Below, in pieces: positions 1 to 10,020 of a stretch of 64,000 bases of DNA (the stretch's first letter is position 1; every line of letters starts with the position of its first letter). The notes beneath the pieces were generated by a model. That model ran no database searches and had not been told where the DNA came from. It was given only the letters and a program-made list of their open reading frames with translations. Origin of the DNA: Sorex araneus (Eukaryota; Chordata; Mammalia; Eulipotyphla; Soricidae); assembly GCF_027595985.1 (NCBI RefSeq), contig NC_073302.1:218308354-218372353 (forward strand), given 5' to 3'. The position numbers and the translations under genes are program-made.

Positions 1-181
1 CGATAGTATAGCGGGTAAGGCATGTGCCTTACACGAAGCCAACCCAGGTTCAATTCCCAGCATTTCATATGGTCCCCCAAGCACCGCCAGGAGTGATTCC
101 TGATTGCATGAGCCAGGAGTAACCTCTGTGCATCGCCAGGTGTGCTCCAAAAACCAAAAAAAAAAAAAAAAAAAAAAAAAA
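1..181 (+). repeat. SOR SINE, 5' cut by window edge
   Basis: Starts within the A box and ends in a pure A run of about 30. Confidence 0.9.
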
Positions 182-255
182 AAGCAGAGATTCAATTGTT
201 TTCATTTTCCAAGGAAAGGATGTTTCTTTTGATCCTTATTATGGTCTGGCAATGG

Positions 256-430
256 GAGAATGAGTGACAGTCCAGCGGGTAGAGTGTTCACACCTTGCAG
301 CAGGCCAATGCAGGTTTGATCCATGGCATCCCATTTTGTCCCCCGAGCACCGCCATTCCTGAATGCGGAGCCATAAGAAACCCCTGAGCATAGTCAGATG
401 TGACCCAAAAATAGCCAAAAATATAAATTA
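256..430 (+). repeat. SOR SINE, old
   Basis: Degenerate head (AGTCCAGCGGGTAGAG) but a clear GACCCAAAAATAGCC tail. Confidence 0.8.
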
Positions 431-435
431 AAGGT

Positions 436-603
436 TCCGGAGCGATAGCACAGTGGGTAGGGCGTTTGCCTTGCACACAGCCGACTCGGGTTCAAATCCC
501 AGCATCCCATATAGTCCCCTGAGCACTGCCAGGAGTAATTCCTGAGTGCAGAGCCAGGAGTAACTCCTGTGCATTGCCGGGTGTGACCCAAAAAGAAAAA
601 AAA
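436..603 (+). repeat. SOR SINE, young
   Basis: Nearly consensus: GGAGCGATAGCACAGTGGGT to GTGTGACCCAAAAAG plus poly-A. Confidence 0.92.
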
Positions 604-837
604 ACCCAACTTTTCTAAATTGATTCATTTGCAACTCAGTAATTTGACAGGGTCTCTGGGGACTAAGTCACTGGTGTGTTTCTACAGCCCTAAATTAACA
701 CACAGGCATTCACCTGCAGCCTGGCAGAGGGTCCCGCCAACTTCACCAGCCTCAGACTCAGTAAGTCCTCCTGTCTCCACTCCACTACCTCTTGAAGGAA
801 GAGACGGGGATTTTTCTTTAGAAAAATGTCCTTTCCC

Positions 838-1014
838 TGGGGCTACAGATATAGTGCAGGGGGTATGGAGTTTGCACTGGACACGGCTGACGTGGGTTCC
901 AACATCCCCAACATTTCATAGGGTCCCTCGAGCACCGCCAGGAGTATTTCCTGAATGCAGAGCCAGGAGTAATCCAAGCATCACTAGGTGTGACACAAAA
1001 TGACAAAAAAAAAA
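838..1014 (+). repeat. SOR SINE
   Basis: Moderately diverged; CGAGCACCGCCAGGAGTAT and a GACAAAAAAAAAA tail. Confidence 0.85.
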
Positions 1015-1138
1015 GGAGAAGAAGAATTTATTTTTCCTGATACTGTTTTTGTAGACATGCTTTCTAATGCTAAGCTCACCTGAGTTCCTATACTCACATT
1101 CCTTTATACTCATAATATTCTGGGATTTTTTGTTCTTC

Positions 1139-1369
1139 ATTTTGTTTTTTGCTTTTGAGTCGCACCAAGTTATGCTGAGGGGTTATTCCTGCCTCTGCAT
1201 GCAGGAATTACTCTGGGAGTTGCTTGGGGGACCCTATGAGATGGTAACTGGTCAGCTGTGTGCAAGGCAAGCAGGAATTACTGTGTTTGTGCTTAGGGGA
1301 TACTGGGGATGGAATCCTAGTCAGCTGTGTGAAAGGCAAGTGCCCTACCCATTGCACTATCACTCCAGA
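1139..1369 (-). repeat. SOR SINE with internal duplication
   Basis: The middle is present twice: the segment with AGCAGGAATTACT and GTCAGCTGTGTG recurs about 80 bp apart, making the copy about 60 bp too long. Confidence 0.82.
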
Positions 1370-1373
1370 AGAA

Positions 1374-1859
1374 AATTTATGATTTTCTTCTCTGCAGTTT
1401 CAACCATATATTTTGCTACAATTTTTATTCTACTGTAAGCTTTCCCTTTTATTTATTCCCTTTTTCCTGGTGGGTTCCGGGGACCCTATACGATGCCAGA
1501 GATTAATCCCAAATCCACAGGAACAAGGCCAGCACCCTCTGCACTGGTCCCTTTTATTGCTCTTAAGCTGCATTTCATCTAAAGGTATTTTTAAAAACTT
1601 TTTGGTGGTATAACTAGTTCTTATAGTAACACATACAACAAGTTACTTAGAATGTTTACATCCTCACTCACTCACTGACGCAGCAACTCTGTTCACCTTT
1701 ACACTCTGATTAAACATTGTTTTCTGAATTCATTTTTCTTTTATTTCTCTTTCCCCATCTCATTATAAATTTCTCATTGACTTTTAACTTTTCTTCCAAA
1801 TTCCCTTTTTCATGTATTTTTCTTAGAGCCTATGATCTAATAACCAAAGTACTGGAACT
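1374..1859. other. No gene seen
   Basis: AT-rich, pyrimidine-biased sequence with one weak SINE remnant. Confidence 0.6.
1460..1560 (-). repeat. SOR SINE remnant
   Basis: GGTTCCGGGGACCCTATACG and a short head-like end only. Confidence 0.4.
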
Positions 1860-2032
1860 ATTGGGGGTGGAAGGCACAGTGCAGCAGGTGGGCTCTTGCC
1901 ATGCATGCAGCTATTGCAGTTTGATCCCCGACAGCCCATAGGGTCCCTGAGCCCACCAGGAGTGATCCCTGAGTGCAGAGCCAGGAGTAACCCTGAGTAC
2001 TGCTGAGTGTGGCCCAAAAAATAAACAAAAGG
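1860..2032 (+). repeat. SOR SINE
   Basis: Diverged head; GAGTGTGGCCCAAAAAATAA tail. Confidence 0.83.
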
Positions 2033-2200
2033 AAATTAGAACTAGATTATCTAGCTCAGCTTAGTTAAATGATTGTAGGGTTGTTTGGGGATTTATTTTA
2101 TAAACTTTAGAGATTTTGATTTTGGTAAGAATTTTCTACCACAATACCAGATTCATAAATACTTTATGTATTCAAATGTCTTTTTCTGACATCCAAAAAT

Positions 2201-2350
2201 GAGGCTGGAGTGATAACACAGCAGGTAGGGTTTTTGCCTTGCATGCAGCCAACCCAGGTTTGATTCCCAGCATTCCATATGGTCCCCTGAGCACCTTCAG
2301 GAGTAACCCTTATGCATTGCCAGGTGTGACCCAAAAAGCAAAAAAATACC
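2201..2350 (+). repeat. SOR SINE
   Basis: Good head (GGCTGGAGTGATAACACAGC) with a short deletion in the body. Confidence 0.88.
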
Positions 2351-2661
2351 GAAAAACAAAAATATCTTTCTACCTTTTTAAACATTTTGACCAAGACTTT
2401 CTTGGACCAATTAGAATTATTTTATATGAGTAAGACTGTGAAAATCCTTTAACTTTGCAATTAGTTTATGACTCGCATTATCAGAGTGATAGTTTTCTTT
2501 GGGGGTTTCCATTATTAACCAATGTAAATCATTCATTAACAGTAAATTAAGACATCTATCTATTTATAATTTTCAACATTTATTTTCTTTCTTGCTTTGT
2601 CATACTATTGAAGATACAATGGAGTAAACCGAACTTATGATAGTTAATATGTTGATTCTTA

Positions 2662-2778
2662 TGTTCATACTCAGAGATCACTCCTGCTGGGCTCAGGGGA
2701 TATGTGGTAGCAGGGATTGAACCCAGGACAGCTGCATCAAGGCAAGTATCCTCCCCGCTGTGCTACTGCTCCAGGCCT
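2662..2778 (-). repeat. SOR SINE, truncated
   Basis: Lacks the poly-A side; the B box survives as ATTGAACCCAGG. Confidence 0.75.
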
Positions 2779-3001
2779 TTTCCTATGCTATTTTGAAAAC
2801 ATTGTTAATTACTTTCATGCATATTTTGTCCTTCATTTAATAATTGACTGAAACAAATTCTTCTTTAAATAGTCCTGTGCTCGTTTCACTCATGACTGTC
2901 CCTACATTGGAAATGTTGTGCAACATTTGCTTCTATCTAGCTGAACAGTTACATCAACCCAAAGGAAAAAAATGAGTTTATTCCTATTCCTAATGACAAT
3001 G

Positions 3002-3166
3002 TTTTTCTTTTTTGGCACACCTGGTGTTTCTTAGGGGTTTCTCCTGATGCTTCACTCAGGAATTACTCCTTACAGTGCCCAGGTAACCATATGGGATGCC
3101 GGAGATTGTACCCAAGCTGGCCTTGTGCAAAGCAAATGTCTAGCCGCCATACTATGGCTTCAACCT
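3002..3166 (-). repeat. SOR SINE
   Basis: TTCTTTTTTGGCACACCTGG to CCATACTATGGCTTCAACC. Confidence 0.82.
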
Positions 3167-3596
3167 GGATGGCAAATTTCTCTATTGTGAGCAGAGGCAG
3201 AATGTGTGAGGAAGGCCAAAATCAGAGTGAGAAGTTGAGGATCAACGAATGTCAGAGGGTGAGGGGGATGGGTACTGAAAATGGCTTTCCTGAGCATCGC
3301 ACCACCAAAATGGAATGGGTTGGGTTAGGCAGTGCTACAGAGATCAGATTCTGTGGAAGGAAGACAGTGATTTGGGCTCAAAGAAGTTTTGTTTTCTGCA
3401 GGAAAAGCAACAGGTTGTAGGTGAATGACTAGTGTTTCAAAATGAGTGACTGAGAATCAACTGGAAATAGGCTTGGGATCAAGGGGAACATTCCAATCCT
3501 CAGGGGTGTATTTAAGGGGCAGAGAGGAGAGAGACCCACACATTCAACAAGTTTGTGTGTGTTTTAATTGAATCACTGTGAGATATAATTACAAGC
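3167..3596. other. No gene seen
   Basis: Unique-looking sequence. An open frame at 3,091-3,420 starts in the SINE and has no recognisable domain. Confidence 0.5.
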
Positions 3597-3720
3597 ACCT
3601 TGGCACTACGCCAAGGCTCCTGGCAGTGCTTGGGGCACCCTGGAGGAAGATGGGGATCCAGCCCAGGTCAGTGGCATGTACGGCTATCACCCTCCCCTCT
3701 GTGCTGTTACACTGGCCCCC
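3597..3720 (-). repeat. SOR SINE, old
   Basis: Head side kept (CTCTGTGCTGTTACACTGGC); tail side lost. Confidence 0.55.
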
Positions 3721-3805
3721 GGCTTCTGAGACAAGCCCTTCTACCCAAACAGCCTCATTTGGGTCTCGGGCCTGCTCTACTTGGGACCAAAGTGTTCTCT
3801 CCCGC

Positions 3806-3905
3806 AGCTGATCCAGATTTGATCCCCAGTACCCTGTAGGGTCCCTCAGACCAGCCAGAAGTCAGCCCTAACCACTGCCAGGTATGGCCTGCAAACAAAA
3901 TTAAT
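3806..3905 (+). repeat. SOR SINE 3' part
   Basis: GATTTGATCCCCAGTACCCT onward, ending GGCCTGCAAACAAAAT. Confidence 0.6.
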
Positions 3906-3914
3906 AATAATAAT

Positions 3915-4050
3915 TGTTTGCCTTTGGGTCACATGTAGCAATGCTCAGGGACCACTCTTGGCAGGGCTCTGGGAACCCTCTGAGATACCAGGGATGGATC
4001 CCGGGTCGAATGTCTGCGAGGCAGGAGTCTTAAGTATAATCTAGCCACAT
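3915..4050 (-). repeat. SOR SINE
   Basis: CTTTGGGTCACATGTAGCAA to the region of TAATCTAGCCAC. Confidence 0.7.
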
Positions 4051-4369
4051 CGAGGGCAAGAGGGGATGGCAGGTGGTGACAAGCTGGGAGAAATGGCCCC
4101 AAGGAGCTTGGTTACATTGCCATCATTGGGTGTACTTGGCTTTACTGGAGACATCTGGGAGAATGTCAGGCAGGCAGCAATTGTAAATTGCCTCACACAG
4201 GCTGCGAGGGAGCCAAGAATCAGGGGCATTTGCCACCAAGTCCATCCGTCCATCATTGCTTGAAGAATATGTGCTAGATCAAACCTTTCCTGATGCCCAC
4301 AAGCACTCTGGGAGACCCAGATGCCTCCAGTTTCCAGTCTGGGGTGACAAGGCCACAAGGGCCAGGGCA

Positions 4370-4570
4370 GAGATTGGGGAGTAGCTCAGGAGGTGGGGCA
4401 CATGCCTTGCACGTGCAAAGACCGAGTTTTGGTCCATAGCACCACATGTTCCCCACACACATGTATGGCCCTGATAGCCCTCAGCACCTCAAAGCCGGAG
4501 AAACCAACTCTCACCAGGAGGGGCCCCCAAATCCCTGAGCACTGCTTAGTAAGGTGACCCCTCAAAAAAT
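4370..4570 (+). repeat. SOR SINE, old, with an insertion in the body
   Basis: GGAGTAGCTCAGGAGGTGGG head; the body is about 30 bp too long. Confidence 0.6.
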
Positions 4571-4949
4571 ACACCTCAGAGCCTGTGTTCCACTGACCCC
4601 CTGTGTGCCCCAGGTGAAACTGGCCTCATGGTCCAGGGAGAAGCCAGGAAGCTGGTATGACTCCTTCCAACGAGGGAAGAAGTTAAGTCATGGCGTTGGT
4701 GAGCCAGGAAGAGAGAGGCTGGCTCAAAGGGGAGGGCCGTGGACCCACAGACATGGTGGGAGTGTGGGGGCCATACATGCTGGAAGGACCCACAGGCCTC
4801 CCGGGGTCAAGGTGCAGCCTGACTGAGACCTGAACAATGACTGGGGTCAGTGACTGGGAGAACAGGGACAAGTGTGGCAGCTGCAGGAACAGACTCGGCA
4901 GAAGCTCAGAGTCGAGAGAGGCTCAGCTGGACTTTTAAAAATTGTGATA
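4571..4949. other. No gene seen
   Basis: G-rich, unique-looking sequence without domain or repeat signature. Confidence 0.5.
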
Positions 4950-4952
4950 TGT

Positions 4953-5001
<49 letters not shown>
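4950..5001 (+). repeat. TG microsatellite
   Basis: About 25 TG units with one TA interruption. Confidence 0.95.
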
Positions 5002-5003
<2 letters not shown>

Positions 5004-5017
5004 GCAATATAGGTTCC

Positions 5018-5185
5018 TTTTTTCTTTTCCTTTTTGGGCTACACCAAGCGATACTCAGGGCTCTGCGTCCTGGAATTACTCCTGGCTGTGCTCAGGGGAA
5101 TGCTATGGGATGCAGGAATCGAACCAGGGTCTTCTGTGTGCAAGAGTGTGTGCCCTCTGCACTGTACCATGGTGTGGGTCCCCAC
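5018..5185 (-). repeat. SOR SINE
   Basis: Its poly-T side adjoins the TG tract at 4,950-5,001. Confidence 0.85.
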
Positions 5186-5239
5186 AGGATAGTTTTTATA
5201 GAAACTTACTTAGGAAGGTTTCGAGAGAAGCACGTGCTG

Positions 5240-5420
5240 GGGAGAGAGCACAGGCGTCTCCAGAGGGAAAGAGTCTCAGCCTGGTTGCAGGGATGTCCAG
5301 CAGGGACGCGCTGGCCTTGCACACGTTGACCGGGGTTCAATCCCGGGCACCCCATAGTGCTTCCTAAGGCCCGCCTGGAGTCATCCCTGAGCACCGCCAG
5401 GTGTGCAAAAACAAAACTAA
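5240..5420 (+). repeat. SOR SINE, old
   Basis: TTGACCGGGGTTCAATCCCG B box and GAGCACCGCCAGGTGTGC. Confidence 0.75.
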
Positions 5421-5439
5421 GTGCAAACAGGAGGAAGAG

Positions 5440-5960
5440 CCTGGGCTGGCCAGCTGCCCCTGGCGGCGCGCTGGCCCCGACTCCTGCCTGGGCACCCGCA
5501 GTTCTACGTGGACGCGGACGGCGCTGGTGGGCGGCGAGCAGCTTACCTTCCTGTGCCTGCTGGGCGCAGGCCCGGCAGACTTTCACTGGCCTGTGCCCGA
5601 CCTCGGCCGTCTCCTGGACACCGCCACAGCGTCAGGGCTGCACACTGAGCTTTGGGGGTGGGAGGGGGTGCGTGGGCCAGTCTGGGCCCCAAACAGACGG
5701 CGACCGCCATGCCCCAGAACCCCCGGGACGGCTGCCGGTCCCGAGCGGGTGGTGGGAATGCACAGGGGGTCCCTGGCCCGAGCCCCTCACCCCCTGCCCG
5801 CACCCGCAGCTCCGAAAGGGCCAGGCCGGGAGCTGCTGGAACTCAGCGCCACCAGAAACGGTCCTGCCGCTGCTGGACGTGGGGCCGTCGGCTTCGAACG
5901 GCCCGGCCAGAAGTTCGGCTTCCAGCTGGAGCCATCTCCTTCAGTAGCTGAGAATCTTGG
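5440..5960 (+). other. GC-rich, CpG-containing block with possible exon remains
   Basis: Far richer in GC and CpG than its surroundings. Two segments start after acceptor-like CACCCGCAG, at 5,502 and about 5,811. The first reads VGGEQLTFLCLLGAGPADFH with G/C-ending codons, then PVPDLGRLLDTATASGLHTE. The second reads VLPLLDVG or GFERPGQKFGFQLEP depending on frame, so a single exon frame is not kept. I do not recognise the protein. It may be a fragment of a GC-rich gene or a CpG island. Confidence 0.35.
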
Positions 5961-5984
5961 GGGTCGTGGGAAGGGGACAGATGG

Positions 5985-6012
5985 GACCCCCCCATGGGAC
6001 CCCCCCATGGGG
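5985..6012 (+). repeat. Short tandem GACCCCCCCATGG repeat
   Basis: Two perfect 13-bp units at the edge of the GC-rich block. Confidence 0.8.
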
Positions 6013-6924
6013 CACTAGTGGTGCTAAGGCCTCAGCCGCTCTACTTATCTTCCCCTGCAACTGCCTCATGATCGGACAAGAGGAATCGCCTTCCTTCTTC
6101 AGTCCCCAGGGGACCCCAAACTGCTCCCCTCCTCTCTTGGGGGGCGCAGCAGAAGTTTAGCTGGAAGTTTAGCAACCCTGCACCCCATACGAAGGACTTA
6201 CAGCTTGGAGCTGATACAGCCCCCCCAAAACCTTCCTCCCACCCTGCCCCCCCAAAAAAACTCTGTTGCTTCCGGACCTCCTTGTTGGCTACTGGATTCT
6301 CTCCTGTTCAACGGAGACTGCTTGTTGCCTTCCCCTGACATCTGGGGGAGCAGGGCGAGTGCGGGGGGTCCCTTAGTATGGGAACCAAAGTCAGACTCTA
6401 GAAGGAAGTGGGGCTCCTGGCGGAGCTGTGTGGGCACCCCCACCCCCTGCCTCAGCCCAACTCCTGACGCTGCTCCACCCCTGTCTCCAACCCTCTACCC
6501 CAAATCATCGGGCTAAATCAGGAGGTGTGGAATGGGTGGGGTGGAGTGGGGGTTGGGGGTGACCCTTGATCCCGATGGTGTTGCCTGAATTCTTGAGGCC
6601 TCCGTGTGCCAAGAGGAGGCTGCCTCGGGTGGATTCGACTCTCTTACACCCGACAAGGGCTGGAGGGGATGAGAGAGTCCAGCATGTCCCAGCCCTGCCA
6701 GTGGCCTGCTGGACCTCAGGTCAGAGAATAAACTGGTGAACTGTGTCCGGGTGTCCATGCTGCCTGGGGTTCGCCCCACCCACCCTCTGCGTGGAAGGAC
6801 ACCCAGTGCACAGTGCTCCAGAGCCAGCTGCCCGAGAGCAAACACAGGAGAGGCTGTGCCTTCCCGAAGTATGATGTCTCCAACCAACTCAGTTTTGAAG
6901 GTATCCAGACCCCACTTCCCCACA
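6013..6924. other. GC-moderate sequence without recognised features
   Basis: C-rich homopolymer runs and frames of low complexity. No SINE. It may be the left margin of the tandem array. Confidence 0.5.
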
Positions 6925-7204
6925 CCACAGCACCCCACATTGCTGAGAATGTGTCTTTTGTCCTGAGAGAGTTTTGGGGTCCCTATACACATGAGAAGTG
7001 CCATGTCTTCTGTTCTACGTGGAGGAGGGTGGCAGAGGCCAGATTCAACTCTGGCATCTCCAGATGTCTGGGGTGAAGGTAACAGCCATCAGAGGAACTG
7101 GGGGTGGGGTAAGAAGAATTTTAATTAACACAGGAATAATGAGATAGTGGGCAATCTCCCCCCTAGATAGTCGAAATACATCACTTGTGCCGAGGAATTT
7201 TTTT

Positions 7205-7377
7205 AATGTTTTTTGCTTTTTGGGTCACACCCAGTGATGCTCTGGGGTTACTCCAGGCTCTGCACTCAGGAATTACTCCTGGTAGTGCTTGCAGGCCCAT
7301 ATGGGATGACAGGGATTGGACCTGAGTCGGCTGCATGAAAAGCAAACACTCTACCCACTGTACTATAACTCTGGTTC
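7205..7377 (-). repeat. SOR SINE
   Basis: Near-complete; the same position relative to the tandem unit is occupied at 8,905-9,080. Confidence 0.88.
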
Positions 7378-7734
7378 CAAGGATTTTTTTCAGGGGCTGC
7401 TTTAGTGTGGGCCTTCAGGGTTTTGGGGACCATTGAGTACCTGGATTGAACCTGGTCAGCAACGAGCAGGATGAGTTTATGTTGTTGTTGTTCTATTCAC
7501 TTTGAACAAGAAAAGTTCTGAACCCGCGTTGCTCTGTCTGTGACCCAGCTCTTTGGAAAGGTTTCCAATTAGTCAGCCCCACGTGCCATCACCCTACTTT
7601 CTGAGGGTGTCCCAACCCTCTTCTACAAAGAAGATACAGGGATACAGCAAGATATAGCTCAGAACCCACCAACTAGGGGTGAAGAAAACTGCCATCAAGG
7701 GACTGAGGCTGTTTTGGTTTTATTTAGTTTGTTC

Positions 7735-7910
7735 ATGGTTTGGGGGGGCCACAAACTCAGCAATGCTCAGGGGTTCTCCTGGCTCTGCACTCAGTATCAC
7801 TCCGACATGATGGTGGGGCTGTATGAAGATCTGAAGAAAGAACCAGGGACCTCTGACAGCAAGCCAAGAGCACTAACCGCTCTGCTCCTGCCGCAGCGAC
7901 CCAAGCAGCT
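7735..7910 (-). repeat. SOR SINE between S2 and S3 of unit 1
   Basis: Diverged; GGGTTCTCCTGGCTCTGCAC readable. Confidence 0.7.
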
Positions 7911-8006
7911 CGCTTGATCCAAAATGACCCTATACTTAACACTGAAGCAAAGGGCTGGAAATCTTAAGCCTGCGAAAAGTCGGGCTGCGGTAGTTCCGCC
8001 AAAACG

Positions 8007-8020
8007 CCACCAGATGGCGC
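8007..8020 (+). promoter_or_regulatory. CTCF-like core, unit 1
   Basis: CCACCAGATGGCGC fits the CTCF core CCASYAGRKGGCR at every position. It sits at the centre of an inverted repeat whose arms end in GATCC-like words. Confidence 0.6.
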
Positions 8021-8134
8021 TTTGGGCGTTTCCGTCCCTCCTCAGGCCCGTTTCTCTTAAGAATTTTCCGCCCTTGGTTTTGGTTCAGGTTTAAGTATGG
8101 GCTAATTAAGGATCAAGCAAGCCTCTTCCACAGG

Positions 8135-8330
8135 TGCAGCGGTAGGAGAGCCTATGGGTGCTTGTCTTTCACTTGAGTAACCTGGGTTCGATTCAAGCCT
8201 TCAGAACTTTGTGGGGTACAGAGCTGATCTCCTTTGGGGGGTCGAGTGGGTTGCCCCAGCTTTGCCTCTGGACCTCGAGGGGTGCAGAGGATTGAACCTG
8301 GCCTGGAAGGAGCAAGGCAAGGTAATTTTC
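8135..8330. repeat. SINE-derived debris in unit 2
   Basis: A plus-strand SINE head (GTAACCTGGGTTCGATTC) runs into a minus-strand fragment (GGATTGAACCTGGCC). Confidence 0.45.
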
Positions 8331-8498
8331 TTACATATTTTTTTGTTCTCTTTGCTCTGAGCAAGAAAAGTTCTGAACCCCCCTTGTGATGTCTGTGATC
8401 GAGCCCTTTGAATGTTTCCTGTTATGGGCAACCCAAATTTTCTAAGAATGGAAAATTCTTAGAGAAACGGGCCGGGGAAGGAATGGAGACTCCCCACA

Positions 8499-8512
8499 GC
8501 GCCATCTCGTGG
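8499..8512 (-). promoter_or_regulatory. CTCF-like core, unit 2 (reverse)
   Basis: CCACGAGATGGCGC on the minus strand, one mismatch to the core. It is convergent with the site at 8,007. Confidence 0.5.
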
Positions 8513-8624
8513 CTTTTCAGAGTAACTGCCGTAGCCTGACTTTCCCACGCTTAAGATTTCCAGCCTTTTTCTTTGCTTCACTGTTGAGTACCGGGTCATT
8601 AAGGATCAAGCACACAGCGCAGGG

Positions 8625-8790
8625 CCATGGATAGAAAACTGAGCTGGGAGGGCACTAGCCTTGTATAGGGCGATCCGGGTTCTATCCCTGCAGCCATAGG
8701 TTCCCTGAGCGCCTTCAGGAGTGATTCCTGAGTACAGGGGCAGGGGTAACTCCTGAATATTGCCGGGTGTGGTCCCCGAAACACAAACAA
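8625..8790 (+). repeat. SOR SINE
   Basis: Follows the palindromic core of unit 2; AATATTGCCGGGTGTGG near the tail. Confidence 0.82.
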
Positions 8791-8904
8791 ACTGTGTTTG
8801 TGGGGTGGGTTGGGAAGAACTTTATTTAAAGTGGCAATAAATGAGCCTTGGCAGCCAATCTCCTTCCCTGGAAATTCTAAACACACCAATTCTGATGAGG
8901 ATTT

Positions 8905-9080
8905 TTTTTTTCTTTTGCTTTTTGGTCACACCCATCTATGTACAGGGGTTACTCCTGGCTCTTCACTCAGGAATTACTTCTGGCAGCTCTCAGTGGACCA
9001 TATGTGATGCTGGGAATTGAACCAGGGTTGGAGGCGTGCAAAGCAAATGCCTTAACCGCTGTGCTTTCACTCCAGCCCCA
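8905..9080 (-). repeat. SOR SINE in unit 3
   Basis: Counterpart of 7,205-7,377; ends CACTCCAGCCCC. Confidence 0.88.
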
Positions 9081-9454
9081 CTGATGATGATTTTTAATTT
9101 TATATGGGGGTTTGGTGTGGGGCCGCGGGGTTCTGGGGACCATTAGAAATGCCTCGAATTGAACCTCGTATGTCACAAGGAAGGTGATTTTTTATTTTTA
9201 AAAATTTTAAGTAAAAATATTATATTCTCTCTCTGAGCAAGGCAAGTTCCAAGCCCGCTCTGCTAATTCTCTGGCTAAACTGCTTCATGAAAGTTTCATG
9301 TTATTGTGGACTCCACAACCTGGCACCCCATATTTCTGAGGGTGTTCTGTTCTGTGGGAATGAGGAGTGTGGAAGCAAGATTCATCTTGGTACCCCACTA
9401 AAGTTGCATTCGAAGGAATCTGCTGGAATCACATTGAGGCTGCTCTGATTTCTT

Positions 9455-9625
9455 TTCTTTTTTTATATTTTGGGGGTCACAATTGACGATGCTCAGGGGT
9501 TACTGCTGGCTCTATACTCAGGAATCACTCTCGGCATAATTAGGGGACACATGAGATACCCGCAAAGGTACACAGGTCTGCAGAACGCAAGGCAAGGTCC
9601 CTAACGGCTCTGCTACTCCTGCACA
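9455..9625 (-). repeat. SOR SINE between S2 and S3 of unit 3
   Basis: Counterpart of 7,735-7,910; more diverged at the head. Confidence 0.7.
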
Positions 9626-9734
9626 CCACAGGCTGCATGCTTAATTCTTAATTACCCCACACCTAACGTTAAGCAACCCAAGGGTGGAAATTTCTTAGAG
9701 AAATGGGTCTAGGGAGGGACAGAAAAGCCCCACA

Positions 9735-9748
9735 GAGCCACCTCATGG
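9735..9748 (-). promoter_or_regulatory. Decayed CTCF-like core, unit 3
   Basis: CCATGAGGTGGCTC on the minus strand, the weakest of the four. Confidence 0.25.
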
Positions 9749-9854
9749 TAGTTAGGTGGAACTGCCAGTGCCCTAGTTTCCCACCCTTAAGATATTCAGC
9801 CCTCGGGGTTGCTTCAACGGTGGGGGTGTGTCATTAAGGACAATCACACAGCCT

Positions 9855-10020
9855 GGGATGATAGTGGGATAATAGTGGATAAGGCTCTTGCCTTGCATCG
9901 GTTTGGAACTCTTGCACCCCATATAGACCCCTGCGCACCGACAGAAATATTTAATAATTGGCGGGATCAACCCCTGAGCATTGCTCTGTGTGCCCCCTCT
10001 GTGTAAAAACACAAAAAAGA
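9855..10020 (+). repeat. SOR SINE, old
   Basis: GGATAAGGCTCTTGCCTTGC head, A-rich end at 10,005-10,025. Confidence 0.65.

Noticed and set aside
436..603. tRNA genes suggested by B-box-like sequences
   Set aside because: The A and B boxes belong to SINE heads; no complete cloverleaf with an acceptor stem was seen.
4951..5367. Open frame starting with Cys-Val repeats
   Set aside because: Translation of the TG tract and a SINE.
5357..6018. Long overlapping frames of about 200 codons
   Set aside because: High GC removes stops in all frames; none keeps coding signal from end to end, so only a possible exon remnant is reported.
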